From: UBA10649 sp965278965
GTDB lineage: Bacteria; Actinomycetota; Actinomycetes; S36-B12
DNA length: 64,000 nucleotides
Direction: 5' to 3'
NCBI GenBank assembly: GCA_965278965.1
Contig: OZ257127.1
Coordinates: 3,472,001 to 3,536,000, forward strand
Below the pieces are notes generated by a model. That model did no database searches. It was not told the origin of the DNA and saw only the letters and a program-made list of their open reading frames with translations. Below, in pieces: positions 17,545 to 26,800 of this stretch. Within the stretch, counting starts at the first letter, position 1, and each line of letters opens with the position of its first letter. A program made the translations under genes and the position numbers.

Positions 17545-18318
17545 ACGACCCCTCGCGCCCTCGTCCTGCTCCCCGCCGTCGACGTCGCCGACGGCCAGGC
17601 TGTCCGCCTCGTGCAGGGCCGGGCGGGCACCGAGACCCAGTACGGCTCTCCGTTGGACGCTGCGCGGGCGTGGGTCGAGCAGGGCGCCGAGTGGATCCAC
17701 CTGGTCGACCTCGACGCGGCCTTCGGTCGAGGCTCGAACGCCGACCTCATCTCCCAGGTCGTCCATGCCGTGCGCAGCTCCGTACGGGTCGAGCTGTCCG
17801 GTGGCATCCGCGACGACGAGTCGCTGCGCCGGGCGCTGGCGACCGGGTGCGAGCGCGTCAACATCGGCACTGCCGCGCTCGAGGACCCGGAGTGGACCGA
17901 GCGCGCCATCGCCGAGCACGGCGAGCGCATCGCTGTCGGCCTCGACGTCCGCGGCACGACGCTGTCAGCGCGCGGCTGGACGAAGGACGGCGGCGACCTA
18001 TGGGAGACCCTCGGCCGGCTCGACGCCGCCGGGTGCGCGCGCTACGTCGTGACCGATGTTGCGAAGGACGGCACCATGAAGGGGCCGAACCTGCACCTGC
18101 TCAAGGAGGTCTGCTCCGCGACGAACCGCCCCGTCATCGCCTCCGGCGGGGTGTCGCGGCTGGAGGACCTGCACAAGCTCGCGGAGATGGTGCCGCACGG
18201 GATCGAGGGCGCCATCGTCGGCCGCGCGCTGTACGACGGAGCGTTCACCCTCTCCGAGGCCATCACCGCGGTCGAGCCGCGCTACGACCCGTACGAGTGG
18301 GGACCGGCGCGGCCGTGA
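17542..18318 (+). CDS. priA: Bifunctional ProFAR/PRA isomerase PriA
   Basis: 258-residue (beta/alpha)8 isomerase. In actinobacteria this enzyme performs both the HisA step and the TrpF step. Motifs are LLPAVDVADGQAVRLVQG with the catalytic Asp, VELSGGIRDD, the RGWTKDGGDLW loop that carries the Arg and Trp used for dual specificity, and the second catalytic Asp in VVTDVAKDGTMKGPN. No trpF is present among the trp genes of this window, which agrees with dual function. Followed by repeat A2 and hisF. Confidence 0.94.
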   Translation: MTTPRALVLLPAVDVADGQAVRLVQGRAGTETQYGSPLDAARAWVEQGAEWIHLVDLDAAFGRGSNADLISQVVHAVRSSVRVELSGGIRDDESLRRALATGCERVNIGTAALEDPEWTERAIAEHGERIAVGLDVRGTTLSARGWTKDGGDLWETLGRLDAAGCARYVVTDVAKDGTMKGPNLHLLKEVCSATNRPVIASGGVSRLEDLHKLAEMVPHGIEGAIVGRALYDGAFTLSEAITAVEPRYDPYEWGPARP

Positions 18319-18333
18319 CCCTCACTCCTTCGC

Positions 18334-18390
18334 CGACCTTGAGGTTGGCGACAGATCTCGGCTCGATTCACGTCGCGAACCTCAAGGTCG
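18334..18390. repeat. Palindromic repeat family A, copy 2
   Basis: 57-base element with 19-base arms at 18334-18352 and 18372-18390, one mismatch; arm core CGACCTTGAGGTT. It makes up most of the 91-base gap between priA and hisF, in an operon whose other junctions overlap or nearly touch. Confidence 0.88.
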
Positions 18391-18409
18391 ACGAGGGCGG
18401 CGTGGCGCC

Positions 18410-19180
18410 ATGAGCGTCGCCGTCCGCGTCATCCCCTGCCTGGACGTCGACGACGGCCGGGTGGTCAAGGGCGTGAACTTCACCGGGCTGCGTGATGCCG
18501 GTGACCCCGTCGAGCTGGCGACTGCCTACGGGCTGGCCGGGGCCGACGAGCTGGTCTTCCTCGACATCACCGCCTCCAGCGGGGAGCGCGAGACGACGTA
18601 TGACGTCGTGCGCCGCACGGCCGAGACGGTGTTCATCCCGCTCACGGTCGGCGGCGGCGTCCGCGAGGCGGAGGACTTCAACCGGCTGTTGCGCGCCGGG
18701 GCGGACAAGGTCAGCGTCAACACCGCCGCGATCGCCCGTCCACGGCTGCTGTCCGAGGCGGCGGAGCGGTTCGGCGCACAGTGCGTCGTGCTCAGCGTCG
18801 ACGCGCGCCGGTGCCAGCCGGGGACGCGCACCGCGAGCGGGTTCGAGGTGACCACGCACGGGGGCCGTCAGGGCACCGGGATCGACGCGGTCGAGTGGGC
18901 CGTCGAGGGTGCGCGGCTCGGGGCAGGGGAGATCCTGCTGAACTCCATGGACGCCGACGGGACGACGGGCGGCTACGACCTGCCGTTGATCGAGCTCGTG
19001 CGGCGCGAGGTCACGGTCCCGCTCATCGCGAGCGGGGGAGCCGGGGCGCGCGCGGACTTCGTGCCGGCGGTGCAGGCGGGTGCCGACGCGGTGCTCGCGG
19101 CCAGCGTCTTCCACTTCGGCACGCTGGCGATCGGCGACGTCAAGGCCGAGCTCGCCGCTGCCGGCTACGCCGTCCGCTGA
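18410..19180 (+). CDS. hisF: Imidazole glycerol phosphate synthase, cyclase subunit
   Basis: 256-residue (beta/alpha)8 cyclase acting with HisH to form IGP and AICAR. Catalytic Asp in IPCLDVDDGRVVKGVNF, phosphate-binding LTVGGGVR and IASGGAGA loops, and KVSVNTAAI are seen. It follows priA across repeat A2, so its expression may depend on read-through or on the priA promoter. Confidence 0.97.
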   Translation: MSVAVRVIPCLDVDDGRVVKGVNFTGLRDAGDPVELATAYGLAGADELVFLDITASSGERETTYDVVRRTAETVFIPLTVGGGVREAEDFNRLLRAGADKVSVNTAAIARPRLLSEAAERFGAQCVVLSVDARRCQPGTRTASGFEVTTHGGRQGTGIDAVEWAVEGARLGAGEILLNSMDADGTTGGYDLPLIELVRREVTVPLIASGGAGARADFVPAVQAGADAVLAASVFHFGTLAIGDVKAELAAAGYAVR

Positions 19181-19186
19181 CGAGGG

Positions 19187-19480
19187 TCAGCGGCGCTCGA
19201 GGTACGCGGTGATCCGTCCCCACGCGCGCAGGCGCGCGACGTAGGGCTCCGTCCGGTCGCACGCGAGGGCTGCGAGGACGGGGGAGGCCCCGTGCCGCAC
19301 GGTGAGGTCGGCGATCTCCCGCAGCCCCGCACGGTCGGCGTCGAGCCCGGCCGCCATCGCCCGGGCCGTCCAGTCGACGACGGCATCGGCGTCGAGCCGG
19401 CGGTCACGGTCCGACGGCCGCGGGCCGACGGGGGGAAGTGCTTCCCGGAACGCCTCGATAGCGCTATCATGTATTCTCAT
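19187..19480 (-). CDS. Small protein divergent from MocR regulator, unknown
   Basis: 97-residue soluble protein, helix-rich and charged, ending RLRAWGRITAYLERR. No family is recognised. Its ATG (19480-19478) overlaps the ATG of the divergent MocR gene (19479), so both messages would start within the same few bases; TATCGT on the minus strand (19491-19486) could be its -10. MocR regulators often control a divergent gene, so this may be the target. The reading frame has normal actinobacterial codon character; existence as a gene is moderately supported. Confidence 0.55.
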   Translation of the reverse strand: MRIHDSAIEAFREALPPVGPRPSDRDRRLDADAVVDWTARAMAAGLDADRAGLREIADLTVRHGASPVLAALACDRTEPYVARLRAWGRITAYLERR

Positions 19481-19496
19481 GTCAGACGATAGCGCT
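19457..19496. promoter_or_regulatory. Putative MocR operator and divergent promoters
   Basis: Perfect palindrome GATAGCGCTATC at 19457-19468 and a second site GATAGCGCT at 19488-19496; the shared words start 31 bases apart, about three helical turns. Plus-strand TATCAT (19465-19470) is eight bases before the MocR ATG. MocR/GntR proteins typically bind such paired sites in the divergent region. Confidence 0.55.
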
Positions 19497-20885
19497 TCTG
19501 AGGCTCTGGCGGAAGCCCTGGCCCGGCTCATCGCCGGTATGTCCACCGGGGACCGGTTGCCGAGCACGCGTGCGATCCAGCGCGACCACGCGGTGAGCCC
19601 GCTAACGGTTCAGCACGCGCTGGAGATCCTGCGAGGCCGCGGCCTGGTCGAGGTGATCCCCGGGCGCGGCTCGTTCGTCGCTGGGCCGAGCCGGCCGGCG
19701 GTGGTCCCGGCGGTCGACCTCTCCTGGCAGACGACGGCTCTGGGCGCGGCGCTGCCGGGCTACCAGGCGATCGTGCAGACCTCGCAGGCGCCGCCGGCGG
19801 GCGTGCTCAACCTCCGCAACGCCTACCTCGATCCGGCCCTGCAGCCGATGGGCCTGCTCGCCGCGGCGACCAGTCGGGCCGCGCGGCGCGCCACGTCGTG
19901 GACCTGGGCCGGGAACGCCGGGCTGCCCGATCTGCGCGCCCACCTGGCGGCCGAGCACGAGGCCCTGGCCCACCCCGACGACGTCGTCATCGTGTCGGGC
20001 GGGCAGGCCGGCATGGCCACGGTGCTCGCCGCGCTCGGGCGGCGCGGCCAGCCGGTGCTGGTGGAGTCGCCGACGTACCCGGGCATCGTCGCAGCAGCGA
20101 GCAACGCCGGGCTCGAGGTCGTGCCCGTCACGACTGACAGCGGGGGAGTGCTTCCCGACGCGCTCGATGACGCCTTCACACGAACGCGGGCGGTGGCGTT
20201 CTACTGCCAGCCCCGGCTCGCCAACCCGACCGGCATGAGCCTGGCCGAGGACCGGCGACAGGCGATCGTCGACATCGCGGCGCGGCACGGGGCGTTCATC
20301 GTCGAGGACGACTACCTGCGCGACCTGGACCAGACCGGCGCGCCGACGTTGTACTCGCGCAGCCCGGCCGGCCACGTGATCTACGTGCGCAGCCTGACCA
20401 AGATCATCTCGCCGGGGGTGCGGATCGCCGCGGTCGTCTCGCGCGGGCCGATCGCTCAGCGGATCGCCGCCGTCGCCACCGCCACTCAGCTCGCGGTGTC
20501 GCCGCTGCTGCAGCAGGTGGCGCTCGACGTGCTGACCTCGGCCGGCTGGAAGCGGCATGTGGCCGGGCTCCGGCGCGTGATCGCCGAGCGGCGGGCGACG
20601 GTCTGGGGAGCCACCGCCGCGGCACTGCCCGGGGTGCGGCAGCCGTACTCGGGGGCGCTGGCCCCGTTCGCCTGGATCGCCCTGCCCGACGGCATCGACG
20701 AGGACGCGGTCGTCCGGGCGACGCTGGACCGCGGGTACTACCTCTACGCCGGCCAGCTGTTCTTCCCGGCCGAGCCCACGGGGCCCTTCGTGCGGGTCGT
20801 CGTCACGACGGCCACGTCGCCGGTGCTGCGGGGCGGGGTCGAGGCGCTCGGGGCAGCCGTCGCCGAGGTCAGCGCCCGCTCCTGA
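19479..20885 (+). CDS. MocR/PdxR-type PLP-dependent regulator
   Basis: 468-residue fusion of an N-terminal GntR winged helix (about 1-75: LPSTRAIQRDHAVSPLTVQH, LRGRGLVEVIPGRGSFVAG) with a fold-type I aminotransferase domain (about 110-465). Visible are VVIVSGGQAGMATVL, YCQPRLANPTGMS, FIVEDDYLRDLD and the PLP lysine in YVRSLTKIISPGVRIA. Effector and target are unknown; a pyridoxal-linked or amino-acid-linked sensor role is usual for the family. It begins the accessory block after hisF. Confidence 0.9.
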   Translation: MSDDSASEALAEALARLIAGMSTGDRLPSTRAIQRDHAVSPLTVQHALEILRGRGLVEVIPGRGSFVAGPSRPAVVPAVDLSWQTTALGAALPGYQAIVQTSQAPPAGVLNLRNAYLDPALQPMGLLAAATSRAARRATSWTWAGNAGLPDLRAHLAAEHEALAHPDDVVIVSGGQAGMATVLAALGRRGQPVLVESPTYPGIVAAASNAGLEVVPVTTDSGGVLPDALDDAFTRTRAVAFYCQPRLANPTGMSLAEDRRQAIVDIAARHGAFIVEDDYLRDLDQTGAPTLYSRSPAGHVIYVRSLTKIISPGVRIAAVVSRGPIAQRIAAVATATQLAVSPLLQQVALDVLTSAGWKRHVAGLRRVIAERRATVWGATAAALPGVRQPYSGALAPFAWIALPDGIDEDAVVRATLDRGYYLYAGQLFFPAEPTGPFVRVVVTTATSPVLRGGVEALGAAVAEVSARS

Positions 20886-20886
20886 C

Positions 20887-20913
20887 GTTTCTCCCGCAAT
20901 GCGGGAGAAACGA
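20887..20913. repeat. Near-perfect short palindrome after MocR gene
   Basis: Thirteen-base arms around a single base, core TCTCCCGCAATGCGGGAGA, two bases after the MocR stop. It could act as a terminator hairpin or be a diverged relative of the GTCCCG(C/G)AAAGCGGGAC motif of family D. Confidence 0.6.
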
Positions 20914-21014
20914 CCGGCGGTGCCCGGTTCGTCCCGCGTGTCCTGCGATCTGTCCCGGTCATCCGCGGGTGGTCGGACGTTGCGGGGCGGGGGCGGCGTC
21001 GCCAGACTGCGGCC

Positions 21015-21365
21015 ATGTCTGCGGACCCTGATCTCGTCCGGCGCCTCGGGGAGCTCCTCACCGGTGAGCCGGAGCTGACCCGGAAGAAGATGTTCGGCGG
21101 GGTCGCCTTCCTCGTCGGCGGGGCGATGGCCGTGTGCGCCTCCCACGAGGGCGGGCTGCTGCTGCGGGTCGACCCACAGCAGCGCGAGCTGCTGCTGGAC
21201 GAGCCCGGGGTCGACCCGTTCGTCATGCAGGGCCGCCAGATGGCCGGCTGGCTGCGGGTGGACGCCGACGCGGTCGAGTCCGACGAGGACCTGGAGCGAT
21301 GGACCGAGCGGGGGCTCGCGGCGGCCCGCGTGGCCGGCCCCTCGAAGGGCCGCCGCTCTTCTTGA
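21015..21365 (+). CDS. TfoX N-terminal domain protein
   Basis: 116-residue protein of the TfoX/Sxy N-terminal type: LTRKKMFGGVAFLVGGAMAVCA, then LLLRVDPQQRELLLDEPGVDPF and a C-terminal WTERGLAAARV helix. Stand-alone TfoX-N proteins in actinobacteria have no settled role. CAGACT (21003-21008) is six bases before the ATG and may be a leaderless -10 box. Ends just before the LexA box of imuA. Confidence 0.85.
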   Translation: MSADPDLVRRLGELLTGEPELTRKKMFGGVAFLVGGAMAVCASHEGGLLLRVDPQQRELLLDEPGVDPFVMQGRQMAGWLRVDADAVESDEDLERWTERGLAAARVAGPSKGRRSS

Positions 21366-21371
21366 CAGGTA

Positions 21372-21391
21372 TCGAACATCTGTTCGATAGT
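21372..21391 (+). promoter_or_regulatory. LexA (SOS) box and promoter of the imuA operon
   Basis: TCGAACATCTGTTCGA at 21372-21387 fits the actinobacterial SOS box (CGAAC-N4-GTTCG). It overlaps a -10 box GATAGT (21386-21391), which lies six bases before the imuA ATG at 21398. A LexA dimer here would block the promoter until DNA damage. Confidence 0.92.
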
Positions 21392-21397
21392 GCGGGC

Positions 21398-22168
21398 ATG
21401 GCAGGGCAGGCGGTACGAGCACCGGACTGGGCGGTCCGGGCCCTCGCCGCGCGTCCTTCTGCCGATCTTGAGGTTCGGCCGGGTCTGAGCGCTCGGAACC
21501 CGGCCGAACCTCAAGATCGACGAGAGCGTGAGGGTCTGCTGCCGGTGCTGGACGCGCTGCACCCGCTGCTGCCCGGGCTGCGTCGGGGCCAGGTCATCGC
21601 CGTGCCCGGTGGGCCGGGAGCCGGCGGCAGCCGCTCCGGGGCGCTGCCGTGGGCGCTGGCCGCGCAGGCCTGCGCGGACGGTGCCTGGTGCGCGGCGGTC
21701 GGGCTGCCCGAGGCGGGGGTGCTGGCCGCGGCCGACCTCGGGGTCGACCCCGACCGGCTCGTGCTCGTCGACGAGCCGGGGGAGCGCTGGGCCGACGTCG
21801 TGGCCGCGTTGCTGGCGGCGGTCGATGTCGTCGTGGTGCGTCCGCCCCGACGGCTGGCCCCCGCGCTGGTACGCCGACTGACGGGGCTGGCCCGTCAGCA
21901 CGGGGCGGTGCTCGTCAGCGTCGGGGAGTGGGAGGGCGCATCCGTCCGGCTGCGGGTCGTCGAGGCGTCCTGGGTCGGGATCGGGGCTGGGCACGGGCGG
22001 CTGGTCGGCCGCCGGGCCCGGGTCGAGGTGTCCGGCCGCGGGGCCGGTGTCCGGACGTCCGACACCTGGCTGTGGCTGCCCGGACCGGACGGCCAGGTCA
22101 CGGCGGCGAGCCCGGCTCAGGTACCCGCCCGGCCGGTCGGCCGGCCGGTGCTGGAGGCCGCCGTATGA
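21398..22168 (+). CDS. imuA: SOS mutasome protein ImuA (RecA-like)
   Basis: 256-residue RecA-like protein of the ImuA/ImuA' group that works with ImuB and DnaE2 in damage-induced mutagenesis. A degenerate P-loop region (VIAVPGGPGAGG) and the DVVVVRPPRRLAPALVRRLTGLARQHGAVL segment fit. Residues 22-41 are encoded by palindrome A3, an in-frame insertion between the first helix (WAVRALAARP) and the LLPVLDALHPLLPGLRRG segment. The ATG is fixed by the LexA-box promoter; no alternative start exists after A3. Overlaps imuB by four bases if imuB starts at 22165. Confidence 0.85.
   Translation: MAGQAVRAPDWAVRALAARPSADLEVRPGLSARNPAEPQDRREREGLLPVLDALHPLLPGLRRGQVIAVPGGPGAGGSRSGALPWALAAQACADGAWCAAVGLPEAGVLAAADLGVDPDRLVLVDEPGERWADVVAALLAAVDVVVVRPPRRLAPALVRRLTGLARQHGAVLVSVGEWEGASVRLRVVEASWVGIGAGHGRLVGRRARVEVSGRGAGVRTSDTWLWLPGPDGQVTAASPAQVPARPVGRPVLEAAV
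21463..21519. repeat. Palindromic repeat family A, copy 3, in frame inside imuA
   Basis: 57-base element with perfect 22-base arms at 21463-21484 and 21498-21519; arm begins CGATCTTGAGGTTCG. Its length is exactly 19 codons and it is translated as part of ImuA (about residues 22-41, LEVRPGLSARNPAEPQ). Same size and arm sequence as A1 and A2. Confidence 0.9.
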
Positions 22169-23778
22169 CCGCCGACGCGCCTGGACTGGTCGCTAAATCG
22201 GACAGATCACCCGTCGAAACGACCATTCCAGGCGCCTCGGCGGCTACCCGGGTGCTGGTCCTGTGGTGCCCGGACTGGCCGGTGGTCGCCGTGGGGGTCG
22301 ATCCGGACGAGCCCGCCGTCGTCGTCGCGGCCGGGAGGATCCAGGCGGCCACCGCGGCCGCCCGCGCCCTGGGAGTACGCCGGGACCAGCGGCTGCGTGA
22401 CGCGCAGCGTCGCTGCCCTGGGCTGCTCGTGATCGAGGCCGATACGACGGCCGAGGTCCGTTGCTTCGAGCAGGTCGTCGCCCTCGTCGAGGAGAGCTGT
22501 CCGCGGGTCGAGGTGGTGCGCCCGGGGCTGGCCGCCCTGTCGGTCCGCGGGCCGGCCCGCTACTACGGCGGTGAGCAGGCCGTCACCGACGCCGTCCGCG
22601 CGACCGTCGCCGACCAGGGCTACGGCTGCGCCGTGGGCGTCGCTGACGGCACGTTCGCTGCGACCCTGGCCGCCCGCCAGCCGCCGGAGGGGGTCGTCAT
22701 CCCACCGGGGATGACCCCGGACTTCCTTGCGCCGCAGCCACTATCGGTCCTGGACCGACCCGACCTGGCCACCGTCCTAGCCCGGCTGGGCATCCGCACG
22801 CTGGGGGCGTTCGCCGCCCTGCCCGAGGGTGACGTGCTCACCCGCTTCGGCCCGGACGGGGCACAGGCGCACCGGCTCGCCAGCGGCCGGCAGGCCCGCC
22901 CGCCCGCGACCCGGCTGCCGGCAGAGGACCTGTCGGTCTCTGTCGCCTTCGACCCGCCGCGTGACGCCGAGCCGGTCGTCTTCGCCGCCCGCGGCCTGGC
23001 CGAGCGGCTGCACGCCGGGCTCGCGCTGCACGGCCTGGCCGGCGAGCAGGTGGCCATCGAGGTGGTCACCGAGGACGGCCGCAGCCGGTCCCGACTGTGG
23101 CGGCACGCCGGACTGCTGTCCGCCGCGGCCGTCGCCGAACGTGTGCGCTGGCAGCTGGATGCCTGGCGGGCCGGCGGATCGGCGGACGGGGCGACCCCGG
23201 GCGGAGCGGTCACGTTGCTGCGGCTGGTCCCCGAGCAGCTCGTCCCCGGCGACGGCCACCAGGGGTCGCTGTGGGGGCGGTCCGCTCTGGACGAACGGGT
23301 CGACCGGGCGGTGACCCGGATCCAGGCGATGCTCGGGCACACGGCGGTTGCCCGCCCGCTATTGGCCGGGGGCCGCGGTCCGGGCGAGCGGGTGCTGCGG
23401 GTGCCGTGGGGGGACCACACCGAGGCCGCGCGTCCCGCCGACCGGCCGTGGCCAGGGCAGCTGCCCTCCCCGGCCCCGTCCGTCGTCCTGCCCGAGCCGG
23501 TGCCGGTCCGGGTGGTCGACGGCGCCGGCCAGCCGGTCACGGTCAGTGCCCGCTGCACGGTCTCGGCCGCGCCCACCGGGATCGTCGGTCTGCCGGGGGC
23601 CGCCTCCGGTCTGCTACCGGTGCGCTCGTGGACTGGGCCGTGGCCGGCGCACGAGCAGTGGTGGACACCGGACGCCGGCCGCCGCCTCGCCCGGTTCCAG
23701 ATGACGACCGAGGACGGCCGCGCCTGGCTGCTGCTCGTCGAGGCCGGCGACTGGCTCGTCGAGGCCGGCTATGACTGA
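22165..23778 (+). CDS. imuB: Y-family polymerase-like mutasome protein ImuB
   Basis: 537-residue Y-family homologue lacking the catalytic acidic residues: the usual D-D motif at the N-terminus is replaced by LVLWCPDWPVVAVG (residue 31 on), as in ImuB, which bridges DnaE2 to the beta clamp. The little-finger region (LSVSVAFDPPRDAEPVVFAARGLAERL) and a long C-terminal tail are present. If translation starts at ATG 22165, repeat B1 encodes residues 3-26. A GTG at 22252, just before the conserved LVLWC, is an alternative start that would leave B1 between genes. Confidence 0.92.
   Translation: MTADAPGLVAKSDRSPVETTIPGASAATRVLVLWCPDWPVVAVGVDPDEPAVVVAAGRIQAATAAARALGVRRDQRLRDAQRRCPGLLVIEADTTAEVRCFEQVVALVEESCPRVEVVRPGLAALSVRGPARYYGGEQAVTDAVRATVADQGYGCAVGVADGTFAATLAARQPPEGVVIPPGMTPDFLAPQPLSVLDRPDLATVLARLGIRTLGAFAALPEGDVLTRFGPDGAQAHRLASGRQARPPATRLPAEDLSVSVAFDPPRDAEPVVFAARGLAERLHAGLALHGLAGEQVAIEVVTEDGRSRSRLWRHAGLLSAAAVAERVRWQLDAWRAGGSADGATPGGAVTLLRLVPEQLVPGDGHQGSLWGRSALDERVDRAVTRIQAMLGHTAVARPLLAGGRGPGERVLRVPWGDHTEAARPADRPWPGQLPSPAPSVVLPEPVPVRVVDGAGQPVTVSARCTVSAAPTGIVGLPGAASGLLPVRSWTGPWPAHEQWWTPDAGRRLARFQMTTEDGRAWLLLVEAGDWLVEAGYD
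22171..22241. repeat. Palindromic repeat family B, copy 1
   Basis: 71-base element with 22-base arms (22171-22192 and 22220-22241, two mismatches). It has core words TGGTCGCTAAA and GAAACGACCA separated by 18 bases. Copy B2 at 23784-23870 is the same element in opposite orientation. It overlaps the imuA/imuB junction. Confidence 0.88.
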
Positions 23779-23783
23779 GCACC

Positions 23784-23870
23784 CCCCAACCGCCGAGACG
23801 CCTCAGATGGTTGTTTCCCGGGGCGAAATGCCCTGTTTAGCGACCATTCAGGGCGCGTCGGCGGTTGGGG
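23784..23870. repeat. Palindromic repeat family B, copy 2
   Basis: Imperfect inverted repeat with 30-base arms (23784-23813 and 23841-23870), inverted relative to B1. On the minus strand it shows the same TGGTCGCTAAA, 18-base spacer and GAAACAACCA as B1, giving an identical 39-base core length. It fills the 109-base gap between imuB and dnaE2. Confidence 0.88.
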
Positions 23871-23887
23871 CGGGGTGCTGAGCCGTC

Positions 23888-26800
23888 ATGGGATTCGACA
23901 ACCCCGTCGTGCCCTGGCGGGAGGTGAACCGGCGGCTGTCCTGGGGGGACGGCTCCCCGGCGCCTTCGCCGCGGCCGATCCCCACCTGGTACGGCCAGTC
24001 CCCGCGACGAGCCCCCGACCTGCAGCCCGCACCGATCGGCACCCGGCCATGGGCCGAGCTGCACTGCCACTCCGCCTACAGCTTCCTGGACGGGGCCAGC
24101 GAGCCGGACCAGCTCGTCGCCGAGGCGATCCGGCTGGGCGTCGAGGTGCTCGCCGTCACCGACCACGACGGCATGTACGGCGCGGCCCGGTTGGCTGAGG
24201 CCGCCCGCTGGGCCGCCGAGCAGGGCGGACAGATCGCGACCGTGTTCGGGGCCGAGCTCAGCCTGGGCCTGACCGCCCGGCAGACCGGGGTCAGCGACCC
24301 CGCGGGCGAGCACCTGCTCGTGCTCGCCCGCGACCAGCACGGCTACGGCCGGCTGTCCGCGGCGATCAGTGCCGCCCAGCTGCGCGGCGGCAAGGGCCAC
24401 CCCGCGTACGAGCCGGACGAGCTGACCGCCGCGGCCGGTGGCCACTGGGCGGTGCTGACCGGCTGCCGCAAGGGCGCGGTGCCTGCCGCCCTGGCGGCCG
24501 GTGGCCCGGTGGCCGCCGAGCACGCGCTGCGCGAGCTGGTCGAGCAGTTCGGCCGCGAGCACGTCTACGTCGAGCTGGTCGACCACGACCAGCCGCTCGA
24601 CGACGCCCGCAACGACGCCCTGTACGCGCTGGCCGAGCGGGTCGGCGTCGCCGCGGTGGCGACGAACAACGTCCACTACGCCCGCCCGCGCGACGCCCAG
24701 CTCGCGCAGGTGCTGGCCGCCGTGCGTGCCCGCAGCAGCCTCGACGACCTCGCCGGCTGGCTGCCTGCCGCCGGCACCGCACACCTGCGCTCCGGGGCGG
24801 AGATGGCCGCCCGGCTGGCGCGCTATCCCGGGGTGCACGAGGCGACCATCGCCCTGGGCCGGGAGTGCGCGTTCGACCTGCGGCTGCTGGCTCCCGACCT
24901 GCCGCCGCGGCGGCTGGGGGAGGGGCACACCGACCTGAGCTGGTTGCGGCACGAGGTGGCGCTCGGAGCGGCGGACCGGTACGGCGAGCACTACGACGAC
25001 GGGCGGATCCGTGAGGGCAAGACACCGTTGCGGCCCAAGGCCTTGAAGCAGATCGAGCACGAGCTCGGCGTCATCGAGCGGCTGGGTTTCCCCGGCTACT
25101 TCCTGATCGTGCACGAGATCATGCAGTTCTGCCGGGACGAGGGGATCCTCGCCCAGGGTCGCGGGTCCGCCGCCAACTCCGCGGTCTGCTACGCCCTGGG
25201 GATCACCGCGGTCGACCCGATCGAGCACGGGCTGCTGTTCGAGCGCTTCTTGTCCGACGCGCGCACCGGACCACCGGACATCGACATCGACATCGCCAAC
25301 AACCGCCGCGAGGACGTCATCCAGCACGTCTACGCGCGCTACGGCCGCGAGCGGGCCGCGATGGTCGCCAACGTCAACTCGTACCGGCCCAAGGGGGCGA
25401 TCCGCGACGCGTCGCGCGCCCTCGGCTACAGCCCCGGCCAGGCCGACGCCTGGACGCGCGAGGCCGGCCACCACCTGCCCGTGGCTGAGGGGCCGCGCGG
25501 GGAGAAGACACCGACGCCGCCGCTGCCGGACGACACCGGGCTGCCCGAGCCGTTGGCCGGCATCGTCGACCGGATGCTGCGGCTGCCCCGGCATCTGTCG
25601 ATCCACTCCGGCGGCATGGTGCTGACGGACCGGCCCGTCGGTGAGGTGTGCCCGATCGAGTGGGCGACGATGCCCGGCCGCACGGTGCTGCAGTGGGACA
25701 AGGACGACTGCGCGTTCGCCGGACTCGTCAAGTTCGACCTGCTCGGTCTGGGCATGCTGTCGGCCCTGGCCGACGCGTTCGTCCTCGTGCGTGAGCACCA
25801 CGGGCACGACCTCGCCCTGCACACCGTCCCGGACGGTGACGAGGCGACCTACGACATGCTGTGCGCCGCCGACAGCGTCGGGGTGTTCCAGGTGGAGTCC
25901 CGGGCGCAGATGGCGACGCTGCCGCGGCTGAAGCCCCGGAGGTTCTACGACCTCGTCGTGGAGGTCGCGCTGATCCGGCCCGGACCGATCCAGGGCGGTT
26001 CGGTCCATCCGTTCATCCGGCGCAAGAACAAGCAGGAGGCGGTCGAGTACCCGCACCCCCTGATGCGGCCGGCGCTGGAGCGCACGCTCGGGGTGCCGTT
26101 GTTCCAGGAGCAGATGATGCAGCTGGCGATGGACTGCGCCGGCTTCAGCCCGCGGGAGGCCGACCGGCTGCGCCAGGCGATGGGGGCCAAGCGGTCACCG
26201 GAGCGGATCGGCCGGCTGCGTGAGAACCTGCTCGCCGGCATGGCCGAACGGGGGATCTCCGCGGAGGTCGCCGAGGACGTGTACGGCAAGCTGCTGGCGT
26301 TCGCCAGCTACGGGTTCCCCGAGTCGCACGCCTACTCGTTCGCCTACCTCGTCTACGCGAGCGCGTACCTCAAGCGGCACTTCCCGGCCGCGTTCACCGT
26401 GGCGCTGCTGAACAACCAGCCGATGGGCTTCTACGCCCCGGCGAGCCTGGTCGCCGATGCACGTCGGCACGGCGTCACGGTGCGCGGTGTCGACGTCAAC
26501 GCCAGCCTGTCCCGCGCGGCGCTCGAGGAGCCGGTCCCGATGACTCATCGGCACCCGCACGCCCCGGACGGGCAGCCGGCGATCCGGCTGGGGTTCGCGT
26601 CGGTCCGTTCCCTGGGGTCGCAGGTGGCGCAGGCGATCGAGGACCGCCGTCGAGCCGATGGGACGTACGCGAGCATCGAGGATCTCGTCCGGCGGGTGAC
26701 CGTGCCGCTGGCGGGGCTGGAGGCGTTGGCGACGGCGGGGGCGTTCGGCGGCTTCGGGCTCGATCGCCGCGAGGCGTTGTGGGCGGTGGGGGCGCTGGCC

